Source: Lepidonotus clava (lineage: Eukaryota > Annelida > Polychaeta > Phyllodocida > Polynoidae). From it: 64,000 nt of DNA. The position numbers and the translations under genes are program-made. The stretch is from the NCBI GenBank assembly GCA_936440205.1, contig OW387149.1, positions 31,340,966-31,404,965 of the forward strand. The letters are read 5' to 3'. Position 1 is the first letter of the stretch, and every line of letters begins with the position of its first letter. Of this stretch, positions 26,494-39,348 are shown in pieces. The notes beneath the pieces are model-generated. The model was not told the origin of the DNA. It was given only the letters and a program-made list of their open reading frames with translations, and searched no databases.

Positions 26494-28426
26494 ACTCCCG
26501 CCCTGAGGGGGGGGGGGGGGGGCGGGGGGGAACTGGATACGCCACTGCTGGCAATTATATTGGTGCCTGAATGGAGTGTGGGTACGTTAAGACGCCGAGA
26601 AGGTTGGGCGTGTGAAGAGAACTATGAGCGGATGGGACTATTGTGACACAATATAGTTAACACCCCCTGACTTACACTTATATACACGCCAGAAGGGCAA
26701 GGGAAACTTTGAGGTGGGCGCAAAAGTATTACCTAACACGCCCACTGCTATGGGTGGTATAATGATACTATGATTTTTCAGGGATAATCGTGGAGTAAGA
26801 CTTACACTCCTTGACACGTTTTAGAGGAAGTGGTTTCAGACAAGCCCGAGCCTGTCGAATGTATGAGTTCAAATTCTTCCCGTGATACGCAATTTAATTG
26901 GCCATCAAATGGTATAGAACACAATAAATTTGATAAAACTATCCATTTTTTTGAACTTCATATTATACCTATATACAGGGATGGATTTAGAGGGTAGCGA
27001 CTGAGGGGCCCGACCCTACTCCCCTAATTTTTGCCAAATTTTGATTTTGTTAATGTAAAATTCTGGCCCCCAGATAGGGCGTCCCCCCTTTCCCCCCCCA
27101 AATCTCTGGACCCGTCACTGCTAAACATAAATGAGAGCACCAATACCCCGCCGTAAAGCAGCGTTGTCTACCCTTAACTATTGTAGTACTTGATCGAGAC
27201 GCCAGGCGGACCCTGAGCTATGGCTTCCAGTCAATGGAAAGTCTTTGGTCGCAGGCGTCCCCTAGCAGTGAAAGTATGAACTAGACCTGTGTCTTTATTA
27301 AATATCTAAAATACTTTCTAATACCAGAAACCCTTTTATAATGAGCTACAGAAACCAGTCAAGTATACCAACATCTGTTATCTGTATAGTCACATAACCT
27401 ATAATCAGAGACTCTTTATGTTTATGAAGGTAGATAGATACGTAGATAGTATTTCGAGACTGGAAAGCTCCTCTTTGTTCCTATGTGATCATTCCCCTGA
27501 TGGCAGGTTGGAATCAGGCCAGTCAACCGTGTTGATGTTCTGGTCATTAGCGATGTTTTTTTTTTGGAATAGCATGTTGAATCGTACAACTAAAAAGCCT
27601 CTGTGGCGATGGCCTGATGGTCGATCCATATTTACTCCGGCCACAGACCATCTAGACGGTCTTTATATGCTCCAACCAATGGCTAGGGGGCAGGTCTGCA
27701 GTGCATAAGGAAATTCCCCCTCGCTCTCCAGTCTATGGGAGTTAGTGAGTACTGGGTGTTTTACGCCACACCGACAGCCAAGGTCATTTTCATGGTGAAT
27801 TCAAGTTGGGACCAATTCTAACTTTTCAGACGTGCATTTTGACTTGGTCAGGCTTTGGTGATCGTATCTATGAGATGAGGGTGACAGGGCAGGCAAACAG
27901 CAGGAGATAAAAACCTAGCAATCATTTTTGCTGTACCTCATCCCTTATTGAACCCAGACACTAACTGGGAATCAAACCCAATGAACCGGGAATCAAATCC
28001 AATGAACCACTTGATCAGTGCTGGGTCCCCCTCTATCGTCGCCTTCTACGATCAGCAGGGGCTATACTGATGGCCTATATTCTTCCAAGGAGTAGAAGCT
28101 CCACCCCGGTACCCCCATGGGGGCTCCAGTCTATGGGTGTAAACCCCTAAAATCTACAGGGTGGCATGGTCTGTTTTGCGACATGTGACTTAAATAGATA
28201 ACGACAGCGTACATCATGATTTCTTAAATGCGATAGGACAACATGAAGATGTCGATGTCTTAAATTTGACAGGGCGACATTAACATTTCTTAAATTCGAC
28301 AGGGCGACATGAGGACCCCACATCTACACACCCCAGTCTCAATATATCTTAATATATAATAAATTGTCTTGGGTACAGTTGAAGAATGGACCATAATAAT
28401 TATAGCTGACATGCAATCACATATAA
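26494..28426. other. Noncoding stretch with dispersed repeats
   Basis: Poly-C/poly-G runs at 26,476-26,530, degenerate copies of a low-complexity family at 26,980-27,120 (GGATTTAGAGG... CCCCC... GGACCCGTCACTGC), and repeats of GACAGGGCGACAT at 28,150-28,330. No gene seen. A 96-codon frame at 27,418-27,708 lacks support. Confidence 0.45.
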
Positions 28427-28660
28427 ATTCACCCTACCACAAATAGCTTATTTGTGGTATTATGTTTGCCTGCGGGCTAATATCAACGAATTCTTTCGAC
28501 AAAAGAACTGGAGAAACTATAGGAAACATAGATATTTTGATATTTTGTTCTGTATTCAACTGTAATGATACTGTTTTCAAACCAACTTAGAAAAGATAAG
28601 ATATTTATGGAAATAAACTGAAAAATATTGAATCTTAATTTGGTAATGGAAATTCAAAAC
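28427..28660 (-). repeat. Diverged copy of the CTACCACAGATAGC-type repeat family
   Basis: CCCTACCACAAATAGCTTAT at the left end and AAACCAACTTAGAAAAGATA inside match, in reverse complement, the copies at 55,757-56,121 and 47,272-47,585. It is the most diverged of the three. Confidence 0.4.
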
Positions 28661-30539
28661 AATAGTTACAGGTGACATGGCCATTTATTAAATTCGACAT
28701 GCGACATCGGGACCCCCCATCTACACCCCTAATAGGCAGATTGCTACAAAAGCTATTGGTCCATCCGTACTCCTCTAGATCCTCAGGAATAATCACCAAT
28801 TAACGTTGTCAATATACATGCTGTCTGCGGATACTTCAATTATCAATGTACAGAGCTAGGTGTACCCTCATCAGAAACTTTCAAAGCATTAATAGAATAT
28901 AGCACTTTCTTTTAATTTGAACATGGCATAAATGTTCTCGTAGTAGAAATAACAATACCTTGCTAAAATGCGTATATAATATGAGACTTCATTTCAAAAG
29001 CAAAGAACAACGGTTAAACAGAATATATATAATTGCATGATATATAACTTGCCTTTTTAAAGAGTCAACTTGCAACATACTCCATCGGCGGTTCCAGGGT
29101 TTTGGATTTTTCATTAATTACTTTTTGGCCGAATTGCCCGCCCCCCGTGCACTCCTTACAGATAATGTGAAGATCTTGGTAAAGATCTGTGCAGAACTGG
29201 ATCTTAATAGTTGTTTTACATTTTCCCACTAGGTGCCTCTTCATGGAAACCTGGCTAGTTGTGTATTCCCCCTGGAGGTGGCGCCACCGACGTGGCTGGA
29301 GTACGTTTAGAAATCAGCAGTCTCAACCATCACTGGTAAGAAGTTCAAAGTTATGGATTTTAAAAATATTGTTTCCCTCTTCAGTGGTCTGTCCTTTCAG
29401 AAGTTGCAGGTCATGTTTTTTTGTCATGAATTTCTCATGACCTTTGCTTGATATTTTAACCATAATAATTATGTTCTTTACAAGAGGACACGAAGTAGAA
29501 ATGAAGTAGATGACATCTCTTTCCTATTTCAACTCTATTACATCTAGTTTCTTGTAGAAATCCACTCTAGTTATAACCAAAGGTTTGTTAAATATCATGA
29601 AGATCTCTTAATTAGGGCCTGATATATAAATATAAACTATATATATATTTCCAAGCTTTCCAAGTTATTGGTTAATTTAGCACCACTCTTATCCAAAAGA
29701 AAATGGGCGTGTGACTGACAAGGAACAATACTTCATGGCCGTCTCCGGACTTGGACATAACAACATGACCTTTTATGACATAGACATAGGCTGTAAAGAT
29801 TAATGTATCGGCTAGAGCATTTATGAACACCATTTATCAATATTATTCTTTCATGTTTTACATAGCTAAAAGAGGGAACAGTCGTTTCCAATGCAATACT
29901 AATAAGGTCTGTTCCAGACCTCGCGCGGCCGTCACGGTCCAGTGGAAGTAGGACAAACAAATGCACGTGGTGGGAGGTGCTCGACACCTGATTGGTGGAG
30001 GTCTATTACATAACGCTGATAAGGGGCTGAGGTGTGCTCCCATTGGCCAACAATTAAATCAAAACTTTTAATATTGAAAAATGTTTATAAAATACAAGGC
30101 TTACTTCCATAGTCATGATACATACTTGCTTGGTGATAAACGTGCATCAACTTGATGATACAATTAACCCGATGTGTTCATGTTTGAAGGCTAATATATC
30201 ATTTAAAAAAAATCAAATTTCTTTAAAGGAGTACAGAAATTAATACGAAAATAAAAAAACTATTCAAGTGGCATATATGAGTCAACGAGACTTAATATGG
30301 GAAGCCATAGGGGGCCATAGGAACTAGGGCTAAAGTCACCTCATGCATATCCAAGGTGAGAAATTTAATGGACCTGAAAACGAGCCTTTTGCTGTATAAG
30401 CAGGTGGTTTTTCCCATTTTGATTAGGTGCGATATTGATGACTGACAGCAGTGTGCAGAAGAATATTAAGTGCAACTATTATGAGTGGTGGATGCATGAG
30501 TGGCATAATTCCGTGCAGGGGTCATCCAAATGTCCTATT
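28661..30539. other. Noncoding stretch
   Basis: No gene or clear element seen apart from one more GACATGCGACATCGGGACCC phrase at about 28,695. Short frames at 29,189-29,440 and 29,733-29,987 have no recognisable features. Confidence 0.4.
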
Positions 30540-30640
30540 TTCCCATGCTGCACCTCATGGGACTCGAACCCATGGGGTGCCAATGCCAACGAGTGGTACC
30601 AACACCTCAACGAAGTTGGCCACCCCGACCCCCTAATTTG
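30540..30640 (-). repeat. tRNA-Leu-like SINE head
   Basis: On the minus strand, GGTGGCCAACTTCGTTGAGG resembles the tRNA-Leu A-box region (GTGGCCGAGTGGTTAAGG), followed after a spacer by ATGGGTTCGAGTCCCAT, a perfect T arm. The acceptor stem does not close, so it is a SINE head or pseudogene. Confidence 0.55.
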
Positions 30641-30939
30641 GTCAAAAAAAGGAAAAGAAAAAAGGGCGAGTGGCCCCATGCCCCCCTCTTTTGGATTTTC
30701 GAAAATTGTTTAATGTTTGTAGTATTCCTTTTAGATGGGGGTAGATTATTCCTTTCAACTGCTCCTTGATAGATAATAGAATTTTGATATTGATTGTTCT
30801 TAAATATTAATTAGAAATGTTCGTAATTGAGTAAAAGAGAACATGGATACACATAGGGCAGATGTTGTGTTGAGAACGAGGAGGAACAATTGGGGTAGTC
30901 AATCTAGAAGGCTAACTGTTTGATCTTGAGGGGTAGGTG

Positions 30940-31640
30940 TCTTTTTAAAAAGGATGATTGCCCAATGGGGGTAGTTGTACCATTGTTGTTGTTTGTAACA
31001 ATTTTAGGGGTAATTGTCCCCAACGATGTTGTCCTATGGGGTTAGTTGTCCTACCCATGGAGGTAATTGTAAAAGCAGTAGTTGCCCTACAGGGATAATT
31101 CTTTTAAGGGGAAGTTGGCTTGAGGGGCAGGTATCATAATTATGGGGGGTAGTTGTCATTTGGGGGTAGTTGTCATTTGGGGGTAGTTGTCATTTGGGGG
31201 TAGTTGTCATATTGGTGTAGTTGTCATATGGGGGTAGTTGTCATATGGGGGGTAGTTGTCATATTGGTGTAGTTGTCATATGAGGGTTAGTTGTTATATC
31301 GGGTAGTTGTTATATGGGGGGTTTATGTAGTTGTCATAATATTATGGTGGGTAGTTGTCATATGGGGTAGTAGTTGTCATATGGGGGGGGGGGTAGTTAT
31401 CATATGGGGGTAGTTGTCATATGGGGGTAGTTGCCATATGGGGGTAGTTATCATATGGGGGTAGTTGTCATATTGGGGGAAGTTGTCATACAGGGGGTAG
31501 TTGTCATATGGGGGTTGTTGTTCTGGCCTATTGGGTATTTGTCCTAAGGGGTAGTTGTCCCAAAGGGTAGTTGTCCTCAGGGTAGTTGTCCCAGGGATAG
31601 TTGGCCAAGGGATAGTTGTCCCAAGGGTACTTGTCCTGCC
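30940..31640 (+). repeat. Minisatellite of GGGGGTAGTTGTCATAT units
   Basis: About 30 imperfect copies of a 16-18-base unit GGGGGTAGTTGTCATAT, best ordered at 31,140-31,520 and decaying to CCAAGGGTAGTTGTCC-type units at both margins. Confidence 0.92.
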
Positions 31641-32871
31641 ATCCTGTAACTGGGCTGCTATAGGGATATGAATGGGTAAACTTTCATCAAATGCAACGGA
31701 AACACCTTGATAAGTTCACTAATTAAATGATTGACTGGTGTGTCATCCAATCAAAATTATGTGATCAAGGAAAATGAAGTATGTAATTGCTGCCCATGGG
31801 AAGTTGGTTTAGAATAATATGCGGTATTGGTCACCTGACACCTGACACCTGACCCCCATAGTACTGGCCGCTCTTCATGTCCCCCTGGAGGAGGGTAGGG
31901 ACATGAATACACTCTGTGTGCAAGGTGCACACCAAGTATTGAGTACCCTATAGACATACCAAGAAGAGTGTATAATGGAAGCTGAGAATACATGTTTTTT
32001 TATTCCAGTTTATTTACCCTGACTCTGGGTAATTGCATATAAATCTTTCGGCTCTGTCTCAACCTCAGTGCTGAAGGCATGAAGAATATGTAAAAGAACG
32101 TGTTGTTGTCATAGACTGATAACTTATACTTACATGAGAAGAGAAATTAAAGAAATTGTGATGCATAATTATGGCATTATAGTTACAACCTTTCTGATTG
32201 CATAAGCTTTAATTGAAGGCACAACCCTCAAGATCCGTTAAACTTCAATGTGTATGGATTTTGCAGTTCAGATATTGACCACCAGATGTCTGTACTAGCA
32301 ATCATTATTACTTTCGTTTCCAAAACTCCCTGAAGGTGGCAGTACAAATGCCTCTGCCAGCTATCAGCTAGCTGTAGGCAGCATTTCCAAGTGCCTCACC
32401 TACCATATGGATGCTGATTCAGATTTGAACAGGACTTTTTGCAAGCCAATCCAAATGTGTACACAAATTAGAAATATATTTTAAACAGTAAAATGGTACA
32501 GTGTGGTCTACCTAATAGATAAACATATAAATCAACAAGCTGGTTTTGTGTTTGTTTTGATATAGTTTTATCAGTAACTTGGTTTTGTAACCTAACATTA
32601 AAATGTTTTAACCTGTTATCAGTGCTTACTTTGAGGTGGACCAAGCTATATCTAGATTGCTGACAAGGTTGTTTAATTCAATGTCTTATGCAGTAATGAT
32701 TGTAGCTGTAATAGGCTTGTCCTCCACAGCAATGCTTTCCCTTGGCTTTTTATCCACATGGAAATCCAAAGTGAATAATTCATTAATATAAACACATTGT
32801 CAGTTAATTCTAAATATTTTCTCTTTTTGTTGCACATTGATGTCCGTTCTGATTCTGTGTAATCTTTTGAT
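31641..32871. other. Noncoding stretch
   Basis: No gene seen. CACCTGACACCTGACACCTGA at about 31,831 echoes the promoter-side repeats of the PHD-like gene (21,250-21,330). Confidence 0.4.
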
Positions 32872-32875
32872 TTAA

Positions 32876-33176
32876 AGCCCCATACCCACTAGGGGACTTT
32901 TTGCTGAATCGGCGTCGGCGTCGGCGTACTCATCGGTGCTCCCGTCGGTGCTCCCGTCGGCCGACTCTGCTGAACAGGCCATCCCCACACACAATCGGCG
33001 GTCCCGTCGGCGTACTCGTCAGCCGTCGGCGCCGACGAGTACGCCGACGCGTACGCCGATCCTTATTAAGCATGTTTGATAATTTTACGCCGACGAGTAC
33101 ACCGACGAGTGCGCCGATGAGTACGCCGACGCTGATCGCCGTCGGCCGACCCAGAATCTCCTAGTGGGTATGCCGC
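32876..33176. mobile_element. TTAA-flanked palindromic MITE, copy 1
   Basis: Ends AGCCCCATACCCACTAGG and CCTAGTGGGTATGCCGC, flanked by TTAA at 32,872-32,875 and 33,177-33,180. The interior is a long CG-rich near-palindrome of GTCGGCGTAC-type units. TTAA target duplication points to mobilisation by a piggyBac-type transposase. Confidence 0.8.
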
Positions 33177-33186
33177 TTAAGGTTAA

Positions 33187-33399
33187 GGGCCATACCCACT
33201 AGGCGATTTTGGTCGGCCGACGGCAATCAGCGTCGGCGTTCTCATCGGCCTACTGGTCGGCCTACTGGTCGACGTAAAATTATCAAACATGCTTAATAAG
33301 GATTGGCGTATGAGTCGCTGTACGAGTTGGCGTACCCGTCAGCGGTCGGCGCCGACGAGTACGCCGATTGCACCAAAATCGCCTAGTGGGTATGGGGCT
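33187..33399. mobile_element. TTAA-flanked palindromic MITE, copy 2
   Basis: Ends GGGCCATACCCACTAGGCG and CGCCTAGTGGGTATGGGGC, flanked by TTAA at 33,183-33,186 and 33,400-33,403. Only six bases separate it from the TTAA of copy 1, so the two are neighbours in tandem. Confidence 0.8.
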
Positions 33400-33403
33400 T
33401 TAA

Positions 33404-33960
33404 TCTTTATTATTCACACTCAAACAATATGTTACACACAAACCATCGTAGTATCATGTTTATAAAAAGTGAAACCAGATTCAGAACATAACAGGAATAA
33501 TTACCCTTATCTCCATAGCTAGAGGATAATCTGGAATGAGATTAACAGTTAGGGCAGGTTTCTATATACAGTGACCAATGCCATGAACAAGTACTTGTTG
33601 CCCATGATGAAAAGGGTGAACACTCATTGAGTTTAATTAGCCGCACTCGATTGTTCTGTGGAGACCTGCCTTATATCACACAAATACAACCCACGCACAG
33701 TTATTACTTCTAATTACCAAGGACACATCGGGAAATGTATACCTTCGATTCATTTGGTGAACAAATAGCTACCCACCCATGATTTCATATGTAAACAAAA
33801 ATCGGTAATTTCATGATAAAAATAATCTAAAAGCAGGATTATTCTGTTCCTCTTTGTGTTCAGATTGACTACGAGACACTAAGCAGACGTTAATTAACTA
33901 TGTATACGTTTTAAGATGTTTTCTAGCCCCCCTCTTTCTCGTTCACCTTATGATGGAGAT
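33404..33960. other. Noncoding stretch
   Basis: No gene, repeat family or motif recognised. Confidence 0.4.
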
Positions 33961-34194
33961 AATAGGGAGGTTAAGCAACACTGACGCATCTCGATACGTC
34001 AACGTATCTCTTTTGATGACTTCAGTAGAAGTACATATAAAGGGTCTCTGAAATTTGAGTTGATATCTTACAAATACTCATCAATAATAATGAATTCATG
34101 ATGCAACATTTTATAATAATGTGATAGTAGCCGAGATAAGAGATACGTTACGTTTACGTTAGGTGATGTGTTGGGGTTGCTTAACCTCCCTATT
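33961..34194. mobile_element. MITE with 19-base terminal inverted repeats
   Basis: AATAGGGAGGTTAAGCAAC at 33,961-33,979 and its perfect reverse complement at 34,176-34,194. The interior also holds a near-inverted pair GAGATACGTT / AACGTATCTC. No coding capacity. A short AT target duplication is possible but not clear. Confidence 0.8.
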
Positions 34195-34854
34195 AATTAA
34201 ATTTCAACCCTTGCCCCCCCCCCCCCGAGCCCCTGGTGAGCACTCAAAATTCATGGACGGCCCTTATCATAATTTATGTCACTGTTTAGGGACATATAAA
34301 TCTAATCATTGATGACAAAACGGACCGATATTGCAACTAATTTGAAGTAGGCCTTTCTTCATTTCCCCTTTTTACATCTCAAGAACAGGGACATAGATAA
34401 TGTAGGGGTAGACACATTACAGATGAGACATTTATCGCTAGACACTGATTAGTGACATATTAATCTAATCATTGACAACAGTATGGACCCATATTGCAAC
34501 TCTTTTGAAATATACCTGTTATTTATTTCCCATTTCTACATCTCACGAAGAAGTGGATAGGTCACGGGGAGTATAAGGTGGACCATTTGCTTGTACTCAG
34601 ACTTTGAGATGCTATAAAGGATGGAGAAGTGCAGAGGTCAGACAATGTAAAAATTGGTTTCTGTAAAGGTCACAGCCAGGTAAACAGTAGAAATGTCTGG
34701 GTCTTTTTGTTATCACTCAAAGTATATGCAGACCTCGTTCAGACTGGGTGCTCCCTGGGTGTTCCCCTACAGAAAATAACCTGGTTGTAAATTGTCTCCA
34801 AACTCTCATAACCGTGGGATAAAACTGATATGCCTAGTTTTCCCCCTCTGTGCC
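34195..34854. other. Noncoding stretch with a weak internal repeat
   Basis: Two related blocks, about 34,265-34,390 and 34,440-34,560 (AATCTAATCATTGA, GGACCxATATTGCAACT, CATTTCTACATCTCA), suggest an old tandem duplication of about 170 bases. No gene. Confidence 0.5.
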
Positions 34855-35135
34855 CCGTTGCATAACGGGTCTCGCTGTAGCGACGGTTGTCCAACACCTC
34901 TTGCAACAAGGACGTTGCTGTTGCGATGGGTCTACTGAACCGATTTTAATTCTATAAACAGTTCTAAAAACTAGACATTTAGATCTAGAATCCCTTAAAT
35001 TCTCAGCCTGGAGGGATTATTAGAAATGGGTGAAAATCTATGCTGAATTTCGTGTATAATAGCGAGACTTTGACCAAACCCTCGCTGTTGCTCTCGCTGT
35101 TGTAAGTGTTTGGTTATGTGAAGCGGCACTGTGGC
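34855..35135 (+). repeat. Dispersed repeat family A, copy 1
   Basis: About 280 bases matching 48,043-48,335 along the whole length, e.g. CTAGACATTTAGATCTA and GAAATGGGTGAAAAT, with ends GTTGCATAACG and CGCTGTTG...TTATGTGAAGCG that form a weak inverted repeat. A fragment of the same family may lie at 41,065-41,095. Confidence 0.8.
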
Positions 35136-35275
35136 CCTCCACATAATGACTCATATGACAAAGAGGGATATCCTTGTCAAAACAGCCACTGTTGTGCGAC
35201 GATCCAGCTAAATAACGATGAAATTATATCAGTTTTACCTTAGTCAAAACAGTTAGAAATGTTTGAATCAATTAA

Positions 35276-35461
35276 AACCCAATACCCTCTAGGCGATTTT
35301 GGCCTTTTCGCCTTGAGTATGGTGTATTGAAATATACATGTTTGATCTGAATCGCCGGGAGAGATGCCGGGCAATTCGTCCAGTGATTTTATCAAACCTG
35401 TGCATTTCAATGTAGCATACTGACGGGCGACGAGGCCCAAATCGCCTAGTGGGTATGGGGC
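35276..35461. mobile_element. TTAA-flanked palindromic MITE, copy 3
   Basis: Ends AACCCAATACCCTCTAGGCG and CGCCTAGTGGGTATGGGGC with TTAA at 35,272-35,275 and 35,462-35,465. The interior differs from copies 1 and 2, so only the ends are shared. Confidence 0.78.
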
Positions 35462-35465
35462 TTAA

Positions 35466-38267
35466 GGATGAACAGACACCTGAAATGTTTGGTTGAAACT
35501 GAAATAATCTATGAAATGATTGAGCACTGAAATTGTACCATTTTCTTGCCACCATGCTTCTCATGGAGTTACATCCATATTGAAACTATTTAGGTATTAA
35601 TACAATCAAGGAGTACATGCACCTTGTCGTTTTTTGATATGCCAGGGGTTACAAACAGAAGTAAAGCGCAACCATGGCCGATTCAGGATAATGATAGAGG
35701 TGTTATTACTGTATCGGCAGATAATAAAGTTTCTGGTTTTCTGGTTTGTTTCTGGTTTGATACCAAAATCTTATTCAATATGCTTTCTTCCTAACTAAAC
35801 TTCTTTACCACGTTTTCCGGAAAGGGCTATCAGAAACTATTAATATTCTTCACATCTTTTCTTGGGAAGAAAATATTTTATTTTTCCTGTGGCATTAAAA
35901 CCTTGAGGGTAGGAAAAACAACTGGGGATCAATTCCGCAGAATTTATGACTTGAATAAGAAATACCCCAACAATCAAAGAAGAATAAAACGGTTCCATAC
36001 CTATTTCTGGACCATGAAAGACTAACATTTGAAAATATTACGCGCAAATATTACGTCACTAGGTGTATTTTCCACTTTGAAGAGTCCAGACTGCCGTAAC
36101 GATGGTGGGCAGAAAACTATTTCTGGTACGTGACGACTGAAAGTGAGCAGGGCAAGTTTTTGTGCCTTTTTTCTTGAGTTGTTTTTCCAGCGGTGTGTCT
36201 GTTTTGACCAAAGTTGTTGTGGTGTAAAGGCTTTAAAATGGGATTAAATAATTGCTGCACTTCAGTAGTGCGCCGTTTCCAAGGGGTCGGTGTGTTAGTT
36301 GAGTAAAGTTCATCCTATTTAAAGACGTATACAGTAGGGAGGAGTGGTGATAAGAGGCTGAAGGTTCTCTTGAAAAAATGCTGAATTAACGCGATTCGTG
36401 CCTACAGCATTTAACGGTGGCTATACTTAGGTTGCATGGCAGTAGACGTATAGGTCTATCCATAATTTCATAGACATTTCTAGTTAGTTAGGTAACTCAC
36501 ATGAAGTATGTACGCATTTAGGGGGGATGGGGGGATATGAAATGTTTGAAATGTGCGTACCCAGCCAGCTAGTGACGTAACAGAAACGTTCTGCAACCAT
36601 ACTTTTTTAGTTAGTTTGTTACTTACTTAGATGGCAGTTACTTTATTGATGGTGAGGTTGAAACCTCACCTAAACAGAATGTTATTATAACATCTTTTTT
36701 GGTGAGGTAAGAATGAAACCAAAACAGAACTTGATAAGAACATTCTATTTAGGTTGAAGAATATATATATATATAACCAGACAATTATGATAATGTCACA
36801 GTGCAACGTTATTGGGAGTCATTAAAATAATGTAAGAAGAGCCAATACAGAACGTTGCTTCAACGTTATAATAACATCACATGTTTGGCTGGGGGGTGTG
36901 GGTGTTCCAGAATGGACCGGACTGTACGTATACCTGTACCAGTGTGTACGTATAATATATGTGTGAAAGGTCGCGTGTGTCTATGTGTTTGCGTGTGCAT
37001 AATGTCCTTGTGCATATGTATGTGTCTGTATGTCTATGCGTGAGGTCTACGCATCTACGTCTGTATACACGAGTGTGTCTAGAGGTGTGTGTGTGTCCAT
37101 ATTATGTTTGTGTTTATTTAATTAATTTTGTAAATCATACCATAATGAATTCCCATAGTTTTGTTGTTGGCAACGTAGATTTAGTTCTAGTTTTTCTAAA
37201 TGAAGTTCTAGCATTTATAGTTTACTTACAGTAACTTCGTGCCTGCTCAGGCTTAAATCATCAACCTAGCTAGGAAAATGTATTCCAATCATACTGATGT
37301 GGAAAGGCTAGAGATACTGGGAGCTAGAATTTTCTATTTAGATGCGACATTCAATGCAGTATTGCAGGTAGTTAGTCGATGTGAATGAGTGACGCTGAAT
37401 AGCAGGTCCCGGTTAGGGTAGTTTATTTAAAAACCGTTAGGGGATTGACAATTGCATGATCAACAAATATATATATAGTTCATACAGCGTGAATATATGA
37501 TAATGCTAACTGCAATCAAATCATAGCGTTTTGGGAATCATCGTTTGATAAATTCAGAATCCATATGTGGACGTATAGGTAATATTATTTTGCGTATTTC
37601 CATTAAGCTTATTCCTCATTTCTGTCTTTAAAAGCTAAACAAAGCAACATATTCACTGACAAATTATGATAGTCAACACAATCAAACAGACTTGTTTGAA
37701 TGACACATCATAACTCCTTTAGCCAGATTGTTAACAATTTGATCGGTCTTACTGCTTTCACGTGGCAGGGATATTTTGGTAGTACGCTGACGTCCCACAG
37801 CTCTGAACGACTCCGGAGGTTACATTTCATCTGGATCAGTTTTACACGACCCTAAGAATCACAAAGCAATGATTAGTGAGCAAGCTTTCCTATAACGTGT
37901 ACACTTTTACTTGTAGATGTTTGAAATAAAATGTATTTCTTTTATCAGAATGTTAAATCTCAAGATGATTTAGAATATACTTATCGTGTATTTGTGACGG
38001 TAAATAATTTCCATGAGAGAATATCATAATGTCTCTCTATGAAAATGACCGGCAGCCCCAACACTATATATATCTCTTTGCCTGTTTTCAAAGGTACATC
38101 CTGAAGTTAGATATATAGTAATACTAAATACAATTAACTTGATTCTTTGGTCAATGTGTTACAAAGGCATGGAATATAATTAAAGGGACGTTCTCGTCCT
38201 GCGACGGGACATGAATTGATGCGTTGTAACCCCCTGCCTGCCGCGCCAAATTCGTGTCGTGACCAAC
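35466..38267. other. Noncoding stretch
   Basis: No gene. A degenerate TG-rich tract at 36,955-37,110 accounts for the short frames there. At 36,650-36,720 GGTGAGGTTGAAACCTCACC is a small palindrome, followed by AACAGAATGTTATTATAACATC. Confidence 0.45.
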
Positions 38268-39348
38268 AAGGCCCTTTTACACTATTGCGACTTGAGCTGC
38301 GATATGCCTGCGATATGACCATATCTCAAGCAAATCGCAGACCACTGCGATAATCGTGATGTCGCATCAGTGTAAATGAGTTATCGCAGGGAGCTGCGAC
38401 TTGGGGATGGTGCGATAACCTTTTTTTATCGCACCCAAGTTATCGTAGGTGATATCCCAAGCTGCGATAATTATTTAGCATGTTTAATAATGTCGCAGCA
38501 GATGGTTGTAAATGACAGGGTGCGATATGCTGCGATATCTCAGTGGAATCGCAGCCAGGGAAGGGGTCCTATATCTACCAATATACATGCGATATCTTTG
38601 TTTTTATCTCATGTGTGTAAAAGCCTAAATGCCTGCGATATGCTGCGATATCGCTGCGACTTGACTTTGGGGGGGGGAAGTCAAAATGCGACATCTTAAA
38701 ATCGCAGGCTGCGATATCACTGAGATATCGCAAGCACCGTATCGCTCGTGTGTAAAAAGGCCTACAACGTCGCGGGATTACGTTCCAAAAGGGCAAAACA
38801 CGTCGCCGGCCGGCGTTAGGCTAACGTCGGCGGATGTCAGCCTCAAGGGGGACAAGGTGTTTTTACACCTGTGCGATAAAGTGCCTGCGACATGCCCATC
38901 ATATCGCAGCTTGCGATTTGAAGATGTTGCATTTTGAAACCCCCCCCAAGTCAAGTCGCAGCCATATCGCAGCATATCGCAGGCATTCAGGCTTTTACAC
39001 ACATGAGATAGAAACAAAGATATCGCATGTATACTGGTAGATATAAGGACCCCCTCTCTGGCTGCGACATGACTGAAATATCGCAGCATATCCCACGCTG
39101 TTATTTACAACCATCTGCTGCGACATTATTAAACATGTTAAATAAATGTCGCACCTTGCGATGTTGTTTGAGGTAACTTTGCTGTGATAAAAAAACGTTA
39201 TCTCATCACCCCCAAGTTGCAGCATACTGCGACATCCCATTTACACACCTGCGATATTTCCTGTAGCGCAGTGGTCTGCGACTTGCTTGAGATATCTTCA
39301 TATCGCAGCCATATTGCAGCTCAAGTCGCACAGGTGTAAAAGGGCCTT
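38268..39348. mobile_element. Large palindromic foldback element of GCGATATCG-type repeats
   Basis: Left end AAGGCCCTTTTACACTATTG pairs with the right end CAGGTGTAAAAGGGCCTT. Inside, two roughly 495-base copies lie in opposite orientation (38,268-38,763 and 38,853-39,348), each itself full of TGCGATATGC/GCATATCGCA units. Similar short frames on opposite strands are by-products. No transposase. Confidence 0.85.

Noticed and set aside
30540-30640. Functional tRNA-Leu gene on the minus strand
   Set aside because: A and B boxes are present but the acceptor stem does not pair and no T-run terminator follows closely.
32901-33164. Arginine-rich frame
   Set aside because: It is the translation of the CG-rich palindrome of a TTAA MITE.
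38376-39240. Several frames with related proteins on both strands
   Set aside because: They reflect the inverted foldback units, not genes.
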